A DNA stretch of 23,668 bases from VGBK01 sp043810615 (GTDB lineage: Bacteria; Actinomycetota; Acidimicrobiia; Spongiisociales; UBA11373). The stretch spans positions 1-23,668 of the forward strand of contig JBDROA010000183.1 of assembly GCA_043810615.1 (NCBI GenBank), given 5' to 3'. Within the stretch, counting starts at the first letter, position 1. Each line of letters opens with the position of its first letter. The notes under the pieces were generated by a model that was given only the letters and a program-made list of their open reading frames with translations, searched no databases and was not told the origin of the DNA. Made by a program: the position numbers and the translations under genes. Below are positions 1-7,069 of this stretch, piece by piece.

Positions 1-434
1 GCGCCCTGCGGGCGGTGGTCGACCAGGAGGCCATGGGGGAGGGGACGGTGCGGGTCGATTGCGACGTCCTCCAGGCCGACGGGGGGACACGCACTGCCGC
101 CATTACCGCGGCCTGGGTGGCGCTCCACGACGCCTTCACCAGTGCGGTGGAGCAGGGGTTGCTGGCCGCGCATCCCCTCGGCGCGCACTGCGCTGCGGTG
201 AGTGTGGGCCTGGTCGGGGGGACGGCGCTGCTGGACCTCGACTACGAGGAGGACGCCGGCGCCGACGTGGACCTCAACGTGGTCATGACGGGGAGCGGGG
301 GCCTGGTCGAGGTGCAGGGCACCGCCGAGGGCCGGCCCTTCACCCGGGAGCAGTTGAACACCATGCTCGACCTGGCCACGCGCGGGGTGGCCGGCCTCGT
401 CGCCGCTCAGCGGCGGGCCCTCGCCGGCCCATGA
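1..434 (+). CDS. rph: Ribonuclease PH (3' part; 5' end outside the window)
   Basis: RNase PH trims the 3' end of tRNA precursors, using phosphate to release nucleoside diphosphates; it works in the cytoplasm as a hexamer. Only the last ~144 codons are present, read from base 3, so the start lies upstream of the window. What is visible is diagnostic of the family: the DCDVLQADGGTRTAAI stretch (from about base 58) and the DLDYEEDAGADVDLNVVMTG stretch (from about base 235), both around the phosphorolytic active site, then a C-terminal helix. The stop codon overlaps the start of rdgB by 4 nt (ATGA), so the two are translationally coupled. The rph-rdgB pairing is common in actinobacteria and other bacteria. 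Confidence 0.96.
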   Translation, partial: ALRAVVDQEAMGEGTVRVDCDVLQADGGTRTAAITAAWVALHDAFTSAVEQGLLAAHPLGAHCAAVSVGLVGGTALLDLDYEEDAGADVDLNVVMTGSGGLVEVQGTAEGRPFTREQLNTMLDLATRGVAGLVAAQRRALAGP

Positions 435-1012
435 GCCTGCCCCGCCGCCTGGTGGCGGCCACCAAGAACGCCGACAAGGTCCGCGAGGTGCGGGCGGTGC
501 TCGCCTTGGTGGCCCCCGGGGTGGAACTGGTCGAGGGGGCCGACTGGCCCGACGTCGAGGAGTCCGGGGACACCCTAGCGAAGAATGCTCTGCTCAAGGC
601 GCGGGCCGTGGCCGCCGCCACCGGCCTCCCCGCCCTCGCCGACGACACCGGCCTCGAGGTGGTCGCTCTCGGAGGCGCCCCGGGGGTGCTCACCGCCCGC
701 TACGCCGGGCCCGAGGCCGGGTACGCCGCCAACCGCCGGGCCCTGCTCGCCGCCCTGGAGGGGGTGGCCGACCGCCGGGCCTGCTTTCGCACGGTCGTCG
801 CCCTGGTGGTGCCCGGCGGCGAGGAGGTGCTGGCCGAAGGGGTCCTCGAGGGGCAGATCACTACCGCGGAGCGAGGGAGCGGCGGCTTCGGCTACGACTC
901 GGTCTTTGAGGTCGCGGGGCAGACCCTGGCCGAGATGGGTGAGGACGCCAAGAACCGCATCAGCCACCGGGCCCGGGCCCTGTACGCCCTGGCCGCCGGG
1001 GGTGGGGGATAG
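431..1012 (+). CDS. rdgB: dITP/XTP pyrophosphatase (non-canonical purine NTPase)
   Basis: This RdgB/HAM1-family enzyme hydrolyses dITP, dXTP and ITP to monophosphates plus pyrophosphate, keeping deaminated purines out of DNA and RNA. The 193-residue protein has the normal family length. Visible motifs are ATKNADKVREV near residue 10 (substrate-binding N and K), ADDTGLEV at 70-77 (metal/catalytic acids), PGVLTARYAG near 84-93, GFGYDSVF, and the C-terminal KNRISHRARAL. The ATG at 431 is chosen because it begins the conserved LVAATKN strand almost at once and overlaps the rph stop by 4 nt. The same frame is open further upstream, but that part is only rph read out of frame. A terminator follows about 50 bp downstream, so rdgB ends the operon. 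Confidence 0.96.
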   Translation: MSLPRRLVAATKNADKVREVRAVLALVAPGVELVEGADWPDVEESGDTLAKNALLKARAVAAATGLPALADDTGLEVVALGGAPGVLTARYAGPEAGYAANRRALLAALEGVADRRACFRTVVALVVPGGEEVLAEGVLEGQITTAERGSGGFGYDSVFEVAGQTLAEMGEDAKNRISHRARALYALAAGGGG

Positions 1013-1061
1013 TCTCTCCCGCGAAGGCGAGAGAGGGCGAATCGCAGCAAGGCCCGCGGCG

Positions 1062-1083
1062 AGCACCTTGGTGCTTTTGTTCT
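1062..1083 (+). terminator. Intrinsic terminator after rph-rdgB
   Basis: AGCAC (1062-1066) and GTGCT (1071-1075) can pair around a CTTG loop, followed directly by a T-rich run (TTTGTTCT). A T-tract stands out in this GC-rich DNA, and its place between rdgB and the next promoter fits termination of the rph-rdgB transcript. Confidence 0.6.
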
Positions 1084-1094
1084 CACCGTGCCCT

Positions 1095-1124
1095 CTGACT
1101 GCAGACGCGCGACTGCGGTAACCT
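1095..1124 (+). promoter_or_regulatory. Promoter of the VanW/RTX gene, probably leaderless
   Basis: A -35-like CTGACT (1095-1100) and a -10-like TAACCT (1119-1124) are 18 bp apart. The ATG at 1136 lies only 12 nt past the -10, so transcription would begin at or a few bases before the start codon. I see no Shine-Dalgarno sequence, which fits a leaderless mRNA. Confidence 0.5.
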
Positions 1125-1135
1125 CATCTGCACCC

Positions 1136-3454
1136 ATGCCGCGCCGCACCCCGCTCTTGCTGGCCGCCGCCCTGCTGGCCGTCGCCGTCGCCGCCGTCCC
1201 CGGCAGTGCCGATGCCGCCTCTCCCCTGACTCTGACCCCGCCGCCGGGCCCGGTCGAGGAAGGCTCGCTCGCCAAGATCGCCGCGGTCTTCGACTCCTCC
1301 GGCGGGGTTCCCGACCGCTTCCGCTTCGGTCGGGGCGACGACACTGTGACCTTCCTGGACGCGCCCGCGGCTCCGCCTTACGAAAGGACCGGCGAGCACG
1401 CCTACCTCGATGAGGGCACCTACCAGGTGCGGGTCCGGGTGACCGTCCCCGGTGGGGCCGATGTGTCCCGGGGCGCCCAGATCGTCGTAGTGAATGCCGC
1501 CCCGATCCTCGACCCTCTGCCCGATGCTTCGGCTCCCCTGGGCGAGCCTTTCGAACTGTTGGTCGCCTTCAGCGATTCCGGGGCCACCGACCTCCACGAC
1601 GTTGTGGTGGATTGGGGCGACGGGTCGCCGGCGGGACTGCTCGCCGACGTCTCCGGAGGCTCGGCGGCGTTCAGCCATACCTACGTCGCCGGCGGGGCCT
1701 TCCCGGTGGTGGTCACCGTGGACGACGGAGATGGGGGCTCGGTCACCGATGACTTCACTGCCACGGTGGTGCCCTTCTGCGGCGGCCTTCCAGTGACCAT
1801 CGACGCCTCCGCTTTGGGCCCGGCTTCGCCCATCACCGGCACCGGCGGCCCCGACGTGATCCTGGGCACCCCCCGCGCGGATGTGATCGATGCCCGCGGC
1901 GGCGACGACGTGGTCTGCGGCGGACGGGGCGACGATGTCATCGACGGAGGCCGGGGCAACGACGTCCTCCTCGGTGAGGGCGGCGACGACACCCTGCTGG
2001 GCAACTCAGGGAACGACACCCTCCTGGGCGGCAACAGAAACGACTCCCTGGACGGCGGCTGGGGCGACGACACCCTCCTCGGCGGGTTCGGTCACGACGC
2101 CATAGTCGGCGGACCGGGCCACGACACGGTGCGGGCGGGCCGCGGCGACGACACCGTTTCAGGGGATGCCGGCAACGACACCCTCTTCGGAGAACCGGGT
2201 GACGACTTCCTCCGGGGAGGGCCCGGCGCCGATGCCATCAGCGGCGGCCCCGGCGCCGACCGGTTGGAGGGGGGGACCGAGGACGACGCTCTCAGCGGCA
2301 ACGGAGGTGACGACCATCTCCTTGGGGATGAGGGCGACGACATCCTGCGTGGTTTCGGTGAGGCCGACACTCTGGAGGGAGGGGACGGTGACGACGCCCT
2401 CAGCGGCGGACGGGGCCCCGACGTGCTGCGCGGGGGCGGCGGCGGCGACGTGCTCTACGGCGGCAGCGGGCGGGACGAACTGGCCGGGGAAGCGGGCACC
2501 GACTTCCTGTTCCGCAGCGAGTATCCCAGCCTCGACCGCATGGACGGCGGCCCCGACTCCGGCGAGGAGGACGTGATCGACACCTCCAAGCGGGGCACCT
2601 ACAACGCCGGCATCCGCCGCTACCTCACCGAGGCCGAGGCTCTGGCCTTCCAGGGGGCGTATCAGCTCAGCGAGTTCACCACCTACCACAACTGCTGTGA
2701 GAACCGGGTGGTGAACATCCAGTTGATGGCCAACACCATCCACGGGCACGTCGTTCTGCCCGGGGAGCAGTTCTCCATCAACGCCACCGTCGGCCAGCGC
2801 ACCACCGCCAAGGGGTACCTGCTGGCGGGGGCCATCATCGGGGCCTATGTGCAGTGCTGCGACAACCCCGCCAACGTCGGCGGAGGCACCAGCCAGTTCG
2901 GCACGACCTTCTACAACGCCGTGTTCTTCGCCGGACTGAAGGATATTGAGCATCAGCCGCACTCGCTGGACTTCGCCCGCTACCCCGACGGCCGGGAGGC
3001 CACGATGGGCTGGCCCCGCCCCGATGTGGTCTTCCGCAACGACACCGGCCACCCGGTGCTGATCACCACCCACCACGGCGGGTACTACGGCACCAGCATC
3101 ACCGTGAAGATTTGGGGGGACAACGACCGGCGAATCGTCACCGCCGGCGCCAGTCCGCGGCGCAACATCCACAACACCAGCGTCGTGATCTACGAGGGGG
3201 ATCGGTCGCTGTCCCCCGGCCAGCAGGTCGTCAAGTACGCCCCCTACGCGGGGTACACCATCGACGTCTACCGATACATGGCTTTCCGCGACGGCCGCTC
3301 CACCACCGAGAAGTGGACCTGGACCTATTCCGCCCATCCCAAGGTGGTCAAGGTCCATCCTTGCGAGGTGCCGCCGGGCAACGCGGACTACACCGGAGAG
3401 GCTTGCCCCGCTCCCCCCGGAGGCGGGGGCGGGGACCCCATCGACCCTCTGTGA
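1136..3454 (+). CDS. Secreted PKD-like/RTX-repeat/VanW-domain protein
   Basis: A 772-residue exported protein of unknown exact role, probably at the cell envelope. Residues 1-27 form a signal peptide (MPRRTPLLL..., cleavage near ADA-A). Two PKD-like beta-sandwich regions follow (about 33-110 and 118-215; the second carries DWGDG at 159-163 and an HTY motif). Then come about 25 ungapped RTX-type calcium-binding nonapeptides of GGxGxDxLx type (237-461), and a C-terminal VanW domain (about 508-660; LPGEQFSINATVGQRT, VGGGTSQFGTTFYNA at 581-595, HPHSLDFARYPDGREAT). VanW domains occur in vancomycin-resistance clusters and many wall-associated proteins, but the biochemical function is not settled. 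Cys pairs at 520-521 and 574-575 suggest disulfides. The ATG at 1136 is chosen over GTG 1088 because it starts the signal peptide and fits the promoter. No type I secretion genes are nearby; export by Sec is inferred. Confidence 0.88.
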   Translation: MPRRTPLLLAAALLAVAVAAVPGSADAASPLTLTPPPGPVEEGSLAKIAAVFDSSGGVPDRFRFGRGDDTVTFLDAPAAPPYERTGEHAYLDEGTYQVRVRVTVPGGADVSRGAQIVVVNAAPILDPLPDASAPLGEPFELLVAFSDSGATDLHDVVVDWGDGSPAGLLADVSGGSAAFSHTYVAGGAFPVVVTVDDGDGGSVTDDFTATVVPFCGGLPVTIDASALGPASPITGTGGPDVILGTPRADVIDARGGDDVVCGGRGDDVIDGGRGNDVLLGEGGDDTLLGNSGNDTLLGGNRNDSLDGGWGDDTLLGGFGHDAIVGGPGHDTVRAGRGDDTVSGDAGNDTLFGEPGDDFLRGGPGADAISGGPGADRLEGGTEDDALSGNGGDDHLLGDEGDDILRGFGEADTLEGGDGDDALSGGRGPDVLRGGGGGDVLYGGSGRDELAGEAGTDFLFRSEYPSLDRMDGGPDSGEEDVIDTSKRGTYNAGIRRYLTEAEALAFQGAYQLSEFTTYHNCCENRVVNIQLMANTIHGHVVLPGEQFSINATVGQRTTAKGYLLAGAIIGAYVQCCDNPANVGGGTSQFGTTFYNAVFFAGLKDIEHQPHSLDFARYPDGREATMGWPRPDVVFRNDTGHPVLITTHHGGYYGTSITVKIWGDNDRRIVTAGASPRRNIHNTSVVIYEGDRSLSPGQQVVKYAPYAGYTIDVYRYMAFRDGRSTTEKWTWTYSAHPKVVKVHPCEVPPGNADYTGEACPAPPGGGGGDPIDPL
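1844..2518 (+). repeat. RTX nonapeptide-coding tandem repeat (27-bp period)
   Basis: About 25 consecutive 27-bp units encode nonapeptides matching (G/x)GxDxLxGG, as in GGDDTLLGN and SGNDTLLGG. In known RTX proteins such units wind into a parallel beta-roll that binds Ca2+ and folds outside the cell. The units hold an exact 9-residue phase from end to end and are well diverged in DNA, so this is an old array rather than a recent expansion. Confidence 0.85.
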
Positions 3455-3582
3455 TGGCCTGACGGCCCTCGAAGCACGGTGGTGGTGGGAGCATGGGTTG
3501 CGACAGCGGAGAGGGATAGGCCCGCGGCGCCCATCGGGGCGAGCGGCCGGCCCACGAGCAGCGAGCAGGTTGGGGGAGCTTC

Positions 3583-4314
3583 GTGCAGGATCGTCATCGC
3601 CGTCGAGTCCTTCTTGCTGCTGCCGGCCTGGCGGTGGCCTTCCTCGTGGTCGCCGTCGTGCGGGCCGCCGTCACGAGCGGTGCGGGCGATGAGCCCACCA
3701 CAGTGGCCAGAACGGGCGCGGTGGGGAAGGCGATCGCGGTGGCCGTGGTGTTCACGGCCTTCCTGATCGTTCCGGGGGTGGCGATCGCCGTCGCGGGGCG
3801 CGTCCGCAAGGAGAAGGGGCGTCTGCGGTGGTGGCAGAGGCTCGCGTTACTGCTCCTCCCCCTGCTCGTCTTGGCCGGAGCGCTCGCCTACCTGGCCACG
3901 ATGGTGCGCATCCCCGACCTGGAGGCGCTGTGGGCTGCCATTCCCCAGTACCGGGCGGTGGGCGACGTGGTTCCGGGCGATGCCTACCTCCGCGGCCGAG
4001 CGGTCATCGTTCAGGAGCACGGTGACGACCTGCACGACCTCTTCGGGGACCTGCCCGAGGAGCTGACGGCCTACACCCCTGAAGAGGTGAGCACCGTCGT
4101 GGTGGTGGACTGCGCGGCGGACGTCAGGGGCCACCTGGTGTCGGTTGTGGAGACGAAGAAGATCTGCGACTCCAGTTCCTGTGACCTGAGGGTGATCGAT
4201 TGGACGCTGCCCGCGGTCGTGGCCACGCGGTCCTTCGACTGGTACGGCTGCGCCGAGGGCTTGGAGGACGACATGCTCGGCTACTTGCTGAGCCTGCCCA
4301 GGCGGGGGGCGTAG
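3583..4314 (+). CDS. Membrane protein of unknown function, three TM segments, Cys-containing outer domain
   Basis: I do not recognise this 243-residue protein. Hydrophobic segments lie at about 9-30, 47-71 and 86-107. The N-terminus (MQDRHRRR) and the loop between the second and third segments (GRVRKEKGRLRWWQR) are strongly basic, so by the positive-inside rule the N-terminus is cytoplasmic and the ~135-residue C-terminal part is outside. That part has four cysteines (177, 195, 200, 223) that could form two disulfides; the middle pair sits in a CDSSSC motif. The GTG start at 3583 is preceded by a GGGGGAG stretch about 5 nt away and places the basic residues just before the first membrane segment. 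It follows the VanW gene by 128 bp in the same direction and faces the minus-strand tRNA-Leu. Confidence 0.72.
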   Translation: MQDRHRRRVLLAAAGLAVAFLVVAVVRAAVTSGAGDEPTTVARTGAVGKAIAVAVVFTAFLIVPGVAIAVAGRVRKEKGRLRWWQRLALLLLPLLVLAGALAYLATMVRIPDLEALWAAIPQYRAVGDVVPGDAYLRGRAVIVQEHGDDLHDLFGDLPEELTAYTPEEVSTVVVVDCAADVRGHLVSVVETKKICDSSSCDLRVIDWTLPAVVATRSFDWYGCAEGLEDDMLGYLLSLPRRGA

Positions 4315-4316
4315 CA

Positions 4317-4338
4317 GGAGCAGCACGGCTGCGGCTCC
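4317..4338. terminator. Possible hairpin between convergent transcripts
   Basis: GGAGC (4317-4321) can pair with GCTCC (4334-4338), with an additional AGC/GCT inside. It lies just after the stop of the membrane-protein gene and downstream of the minus-strand tRNA-Leu, so it could stop either transcript. There is no T-tract, so support is weak. Confidence 0.3.
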
Positions 4339-4365
4339 CGGGGATCCAGTCCCGTGGATAGCCGG

Positions 4366-4450
4366 TGCGGGCGGTGGGATTCGAACCCACATCGGGCCGA
4401 AGCCCACCGGATCCTAAGTCCGGCGCCTGTGCCAGTTCGGCTACGCCCGC
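4366..4450 (-). tRNA. tRNA-Leu (anticodon TAG)
   Basis: On the minus strand a 7-bp acceptor stem GCGGGCG/CGCCCGC encloses a full cloverleaf with discriminator A. The anticodon loop CTTAGGA between CCGGA and TCCGG gives TAG, which reads CUN leucine codons. The T-loop GTTCGAATC is normal. A long variable arm (GGGCTTCGGCCC) identifies a class II tRNA, as expected for leucine. CCA is not encoded. Confidence 0.95.
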
Positions 4451-4517
4451 GGCGCGGCCAGGGTAGTGGGCCGAGCCTCGCTGGACCCTGCCTGTCGAAG
4501 CCCCGCACCCGCTCCGC

Positions 4518-6647
4518 TCAAGCCCGGCCGGCGGCCACTTCGTCGGCCCGGGTACGGCCGGCGAGCAGGATCAGGTCCTCGTGCAGTTCGAACCACACGC
4601 TGTGGTAGCTGTCCACTCGCGGTGAGGCGATGTAGCGGGGATCGCCGGCCGCGGTGAGGCGCGCCGCCTCGTCGAGGCGGGCGGCGTAGCCCCCCAGCCA
4701 GGGCAGCGCCCCGGCCAGGCCGGTGAGCCACGGCCCGGCCCCCGCGTGGAGGCCGGCGAGATCGGCCAGCACCCCGGCGTCGTAGGCGGCGTCGGTGTGG
4801 TCGTTGAACACCTGCTGCCCGTCGACCTCACGCATCTGCCAGGCGGTGACGATCAACTTCATCTGCTGGTCGAAGGGGACGAAGGCGTCGAGGGCGGCGT
4901 CGGCTCTGGCCGCGCCCCACTGCTCCCGATGGGCGGCAACCAGGGCGGCGCCGTGCTCCTTGCCGTCGGGAGTGAGGGAGAACATCCCGCCGGCGCTCTT
5001 CACCATGCCGGCGGCGACGGCCTGTTCCGCCAGGGGGGCGACCTCGGCCTCCGGGGCGCGCAGGGCGGTGGCCAGGCCGGCGGTTTCGGATAGGCCCTTG
5101 ACGGTCAGGGCCCGCACCACCGTGTCCACTGTGAGGGCTGCCGAGGGCGCGGCCGCGGCCCGCGCCGCCGTAGGGACCGCCGCCGCGGCGGGGATCTCGA
5201 TCCCCAGGTCCCGCGCCCAGCCCAGCAGGGTGGCGGCTTGGGGGACGATGGTGGCGGTCCCGGCCACGGCCCCGGCGAACACCTCGCCGCTGCTCCCGTC
5301 GATGCTGAGGACCTCCCCCGCCTTGAACCGGTGCTCACCGATGGTGACCGACTCCCCGGTCACCGCCACGGCGGCGGCCCCCACGACCGCAGGGATTCCC
5401 CAGCCCCGGGCTACCACGGCGGCGTGACTGGCGAGGCCGCCCGTGGCCGTCAGGAGCCCCACTGCTTTCGCCATGCCGTGGACATCGTCGGGCGAGGTCT
5501 CCTGACGCACCAGGACGACCTGCCGGCCCTGCGCGGAGGCGGCGACCGCCGCTTCGGGGGTGGTCACGACCTCGCCGCAGGCCAGGCCCGGCGAGGCCCC
5601 CAGCCCCCGGGTGATGGCGGCGGCGTCGGCACGGCGCTCGGCCACCGCCCGGGGCGGGTCGGCCAGCAAGTGGGCCACCCGCTGCACCGCTTCGGTGCGG
5701 GACAGGGGGAAAGCCGGGTCGGCGGCCATCTCGACGGCGATGCGCACCGCCGCCTGAGGGCTGCGTTTGCCGACGCGGGTCTGCAGCATCCACAGCTTGC
5801 CCCGCTCGATGGTGAACTCGATATCGCAGACGTCGGCATAGCGGCGCTCCAGCGCCGCGGCGTTGCGGCGCAACTCGGCCGCCACCGCCGGCATCCGCTC
5901 GTCGAGGACGGCGATCGGCTCGGTCTGGTGGGTGCCGGCGACGACATCCTCCCCCTGGGCGCGGAATATGATGTCGCCGTAGAGGCTGTTCTCGCCGGTA
6001 GCGGGGTTGCGGGTGAACAGCACCCCGGTAGCCGAGTCGTTGCTGCAGTTCCCAAAGACCATGGTCTGGACGATGACGCCGGTGCCCAGGTCGTCGGGGA
6101 TGCCCTCACGCGAACGGTAGGCGCGGGCCCGGTCGCTGTTCCACGAGCGGAAGACCGCCTCCACCGCCCCGCGCAATTGCTCCCACGGGTCCTCCGGGAC
6201 GGCGACGCCCACGATGTCGAGGTACGACTTCGCCAGGCGGCGGCGGCAGCCCTCCACGAAACTAGCGTCGCCGGAGAACAGAACCAGACCCGGGGCCGTG
6301 GCCGAGTTCAAGCCCAGGTTGAGGAGGGTGTCCATCATCCCCGGCATCGACACCGGGGCCCCCGAGCGCACGCTGACCAGCAGGGGATTCGCCGGGTCGC
6401 CGAAGCCGCGGCCCAGGGCGTTCTCCACCCGGGCCAGGTGGGAGCGGATCTCCTCCCCGAGCCCTTCGGGCCAGCCGTGGGCCAGGTACTCCCGGCAAGC
6501 GGCGGTGGAGACGGCGAAGCCGGGTGGCACCGGCAGGCCGAGTTCGTTGGCCATCGCGGCCAGGTTGGCGGCCTTGCTGCCGACGATCTTGCGGGCCTCC
6601 GCCAGCGACCGGCCGCGAAGGTCTTCGAACGCATACACGTAGGTCAT
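4518..6647 (-). CDS. Pyruvate-phosphate-dikinase-like protein lacking the PEP/pyruvate barrel, with winged-helix C-terminus
   Basis: The 709-residue protein starts with the PpdK ATP-grasp region (SKAANLAAM, then SVRSGAPVSMPGMMDTLLNLG near 90-113, FTRNPATGE, DIEFTIERGKLWMLQTRVGKR) followed by the swivelling phosphohistidine domain (TGGLASHAAVVARGWG, His408 by count). Full PpdK (about 870-900 residues) next has a TIM barrel that binds PEP/pyruvate; none of its motifs are present. Instead there is a winged-helix-like segment (about 500-565, ending in GGMFSLTPDGKEHG) and a helical tail with NDHTDAAYDAGVL and DSYHSVWFELHEDLI. Short barrel-less PpdK proteins are known in actinobacteria, for example Rv1127c of Mycobacterium tuberculosis. 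Making PEP alone is therefore unlikely; a partner subunit or a regulatory role is inferred. The ATG at 6647 is chosen because PpdK homology begins there and a TATCAT box lies just upstream; the frame is open to 6821. It stands alone between two tRNA genes. Confidence 0.85.
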   Translation of the reverse strand: MTYVYAFEDLRGRSLAEARKIVGSKAANLAAMANELGLPVPPGFAVSTAACREYLAHGWPEGLGEEIRSHLARVENALGRGFGDPANPLLVSVRSGAPVSMPGMMDTLLNLGLNSATAPGLVLFSGDASFVEGCRRRLAKSYLDIVGVAVPEDPWEQLRGAVEAVFRSWNSDRARAYRSREGIPDDLGTGVIVQTMVFGNCSNDSATGVLFTRNPATGENSLYGDIIFRAQGEDVVAGTHQTEPIAVLDERMPAVAAELRRNAAALERRYADVCDIEFTIERGKLWMLQTRVGKRSPQAAVRIAVEMAADPAFPLSRTEAVQRVAHLLADPPRAVAERRADAAAITRGLGASPGLACGEVVTTPEAAVAASAQGRQVVLVRQETSPDDVHGMAKAVGLLTATGGLASHAAVVARGWGIPAVVGAAAVAVTGESVTIGEHRFKAGEVLSIDGSSGEVFAGAVAGTATIVPQAATLLGWARDLGIEIPAAAAVPTAARAAAAPSAALTVDTVVRALTVKGLSETAGLATALRAPEAEVAPLAEQAVAAGMVKSAGGMFSLTPDGKEHGAALVAAHREQWGAARADAALDAFVPFDQQMKLIVTAWQMREVDGQQVFNDHTDAAYDAGVLADLAGLHAGAGPWLTGLAGALPWLGGYAARLDEAARLTAAGDPRYIASPRVDSYHSVWFELHEDLILLAGRTRADEVAAGRA

Positions 6648-6695
6648 GTGGCGGCTTCCATCCTCGTGGGGCTCGGCGTGAGAACGCGGCGGGAA

Positions 6696-6701
6696 ATGAT
6701 A
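6696..6701 (-). promoter_or_regulatory. -10 box upstream of the PpdK-like gene
   Basis: Read on the minus strand this is TATCAT, one base from the consensus, about 48 nt before the ATG at 6647. No good -35 is visible 17-18 bp further up. It lies inside the longer possible reading frame, which supports the internal start. Confidence 0.4.
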
Positions 6702-6754
6702 GGTGAGGCACGGCGGGGCTTCGGCGAGCCGGGGAGCCGCCGTGTGGAAGTGGG

Positions 6755-6777
6755 GTGGGTCGCCTGGGACTCGAACC
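6755..6777 (-). repeat. Truncated duplicate of the tRNA-Lys 3' end (possible att remnant)
   Basis: These 23 bases are identical to 6912-6934, which hold the last 22 nt of tRNA-Lys (T-arm 3' part, acceptor strand, discriminator) plus one flanking base. The match ends abruptly inside the T-loop. The copies are 157 bp apart in the same orientation. Integrases often use a tRNA 3' end as attachment site and leave such a direct repeat, but the DNA between the copies is too short to hold an element. Confidence 0.7.
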
Positions 6778-6871
6778 TTCCCCGACCACCCCGGCATCAG
6801 CGCAGCCGGCCCGCGAGACACGCCGCTGCGAGCCCGCAGGCAAACCAGGAAGAAGAAGCCGCCGCCGCACC

Positions 6872-6893
6872 GTCGCCGCCGGCAGGCGGCGAC
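6872..6893 (-). terminator. Hairpin downstream of tRNA-Lys
   Basis: GTCGCCGCC (6872-6880) and GGCGGCGAC (6885-6893) form a perfect 9-bp stem with a 4-nt loop. Read on the minus strand it lies about 20 bases past the tRNA-Lys 3' end and is followed, after a GC-rich gap, by CTTCTTCTTCC. A terminator for the tRNA is likely, although the T-rich part is interrupted. Confidence 0.45.
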
Positions 6894-6912
6894 CCCACAG
6901 GTCCCGTCAGCG

Positions 6913-6986
6913 TGGGTCGCCTGGGACTCGAACCCAGAACCTGCGGATTAAGAGTCCGTTGCTCTGCCGAATTGAGCTAGCGACCC
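6913..6986 (-). tRNA. tRNA-Lys (anticodon CTT)
   Basis: The minus strand gives acceptor GGGTCGC/GCGACCC, D-arm AGCTCAATTCGGCAGAGC, an anticodon loop CTCTTAA closed by CGGA/TCCG (anticodon CTT, reading AAG), T-loop GTTCGAGTC and discriminator A. The length is 74 nt and CCA is not encoded. Its 3' end is duplicated at 6755-6777. Confidence 0.95.
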
Positions 6987-6992
6987 GGCGCC

Positions 6993-7020
6993 AGGTTAGC
7001 CATCGGCGCCCGGCGCACAA
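6993..7020 (-). promoter_or_regulatory. Promoter of tRNA-Lys
   Basis: On the minus strand TTGTGC (7015-7020) and TAACCT (6993-6998) are 16 bp apart, and the tRNA begins 7 bases after the -10. TAACCT is the same -10 hexamer seen before the VanW gene. Confidence 0.5.
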
Positions 7021-7069
7021 CCGGGGTCGCGGGCGCCGCCGCCCCTAGGCTGTAGGTCGAGGAGATCGG

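Noticed and set aside
1844..2518. Regular short repeats that could be mistaken for a CRISPR array
   Set aside because: The period is 27 bp without unique spacers, the frame is open, and the units encode RTX nonapeptides.
2159..3358. Minus-strand open frame of 399 codons opposite the RTX/VanW gene
   Set aside because: It is a shadow caused by the 27-bp periodic repeat and GC-rich codons; no motif, no promoter.
6648..6821. Longer N-terminus for the PpdK-like protein (58 extra residues)
   Set aside because: The extra residues have no PpdK similarity, and a TATCAT -10 box lies inside them; the frame also runs into the tRNA-Lys fragment region.
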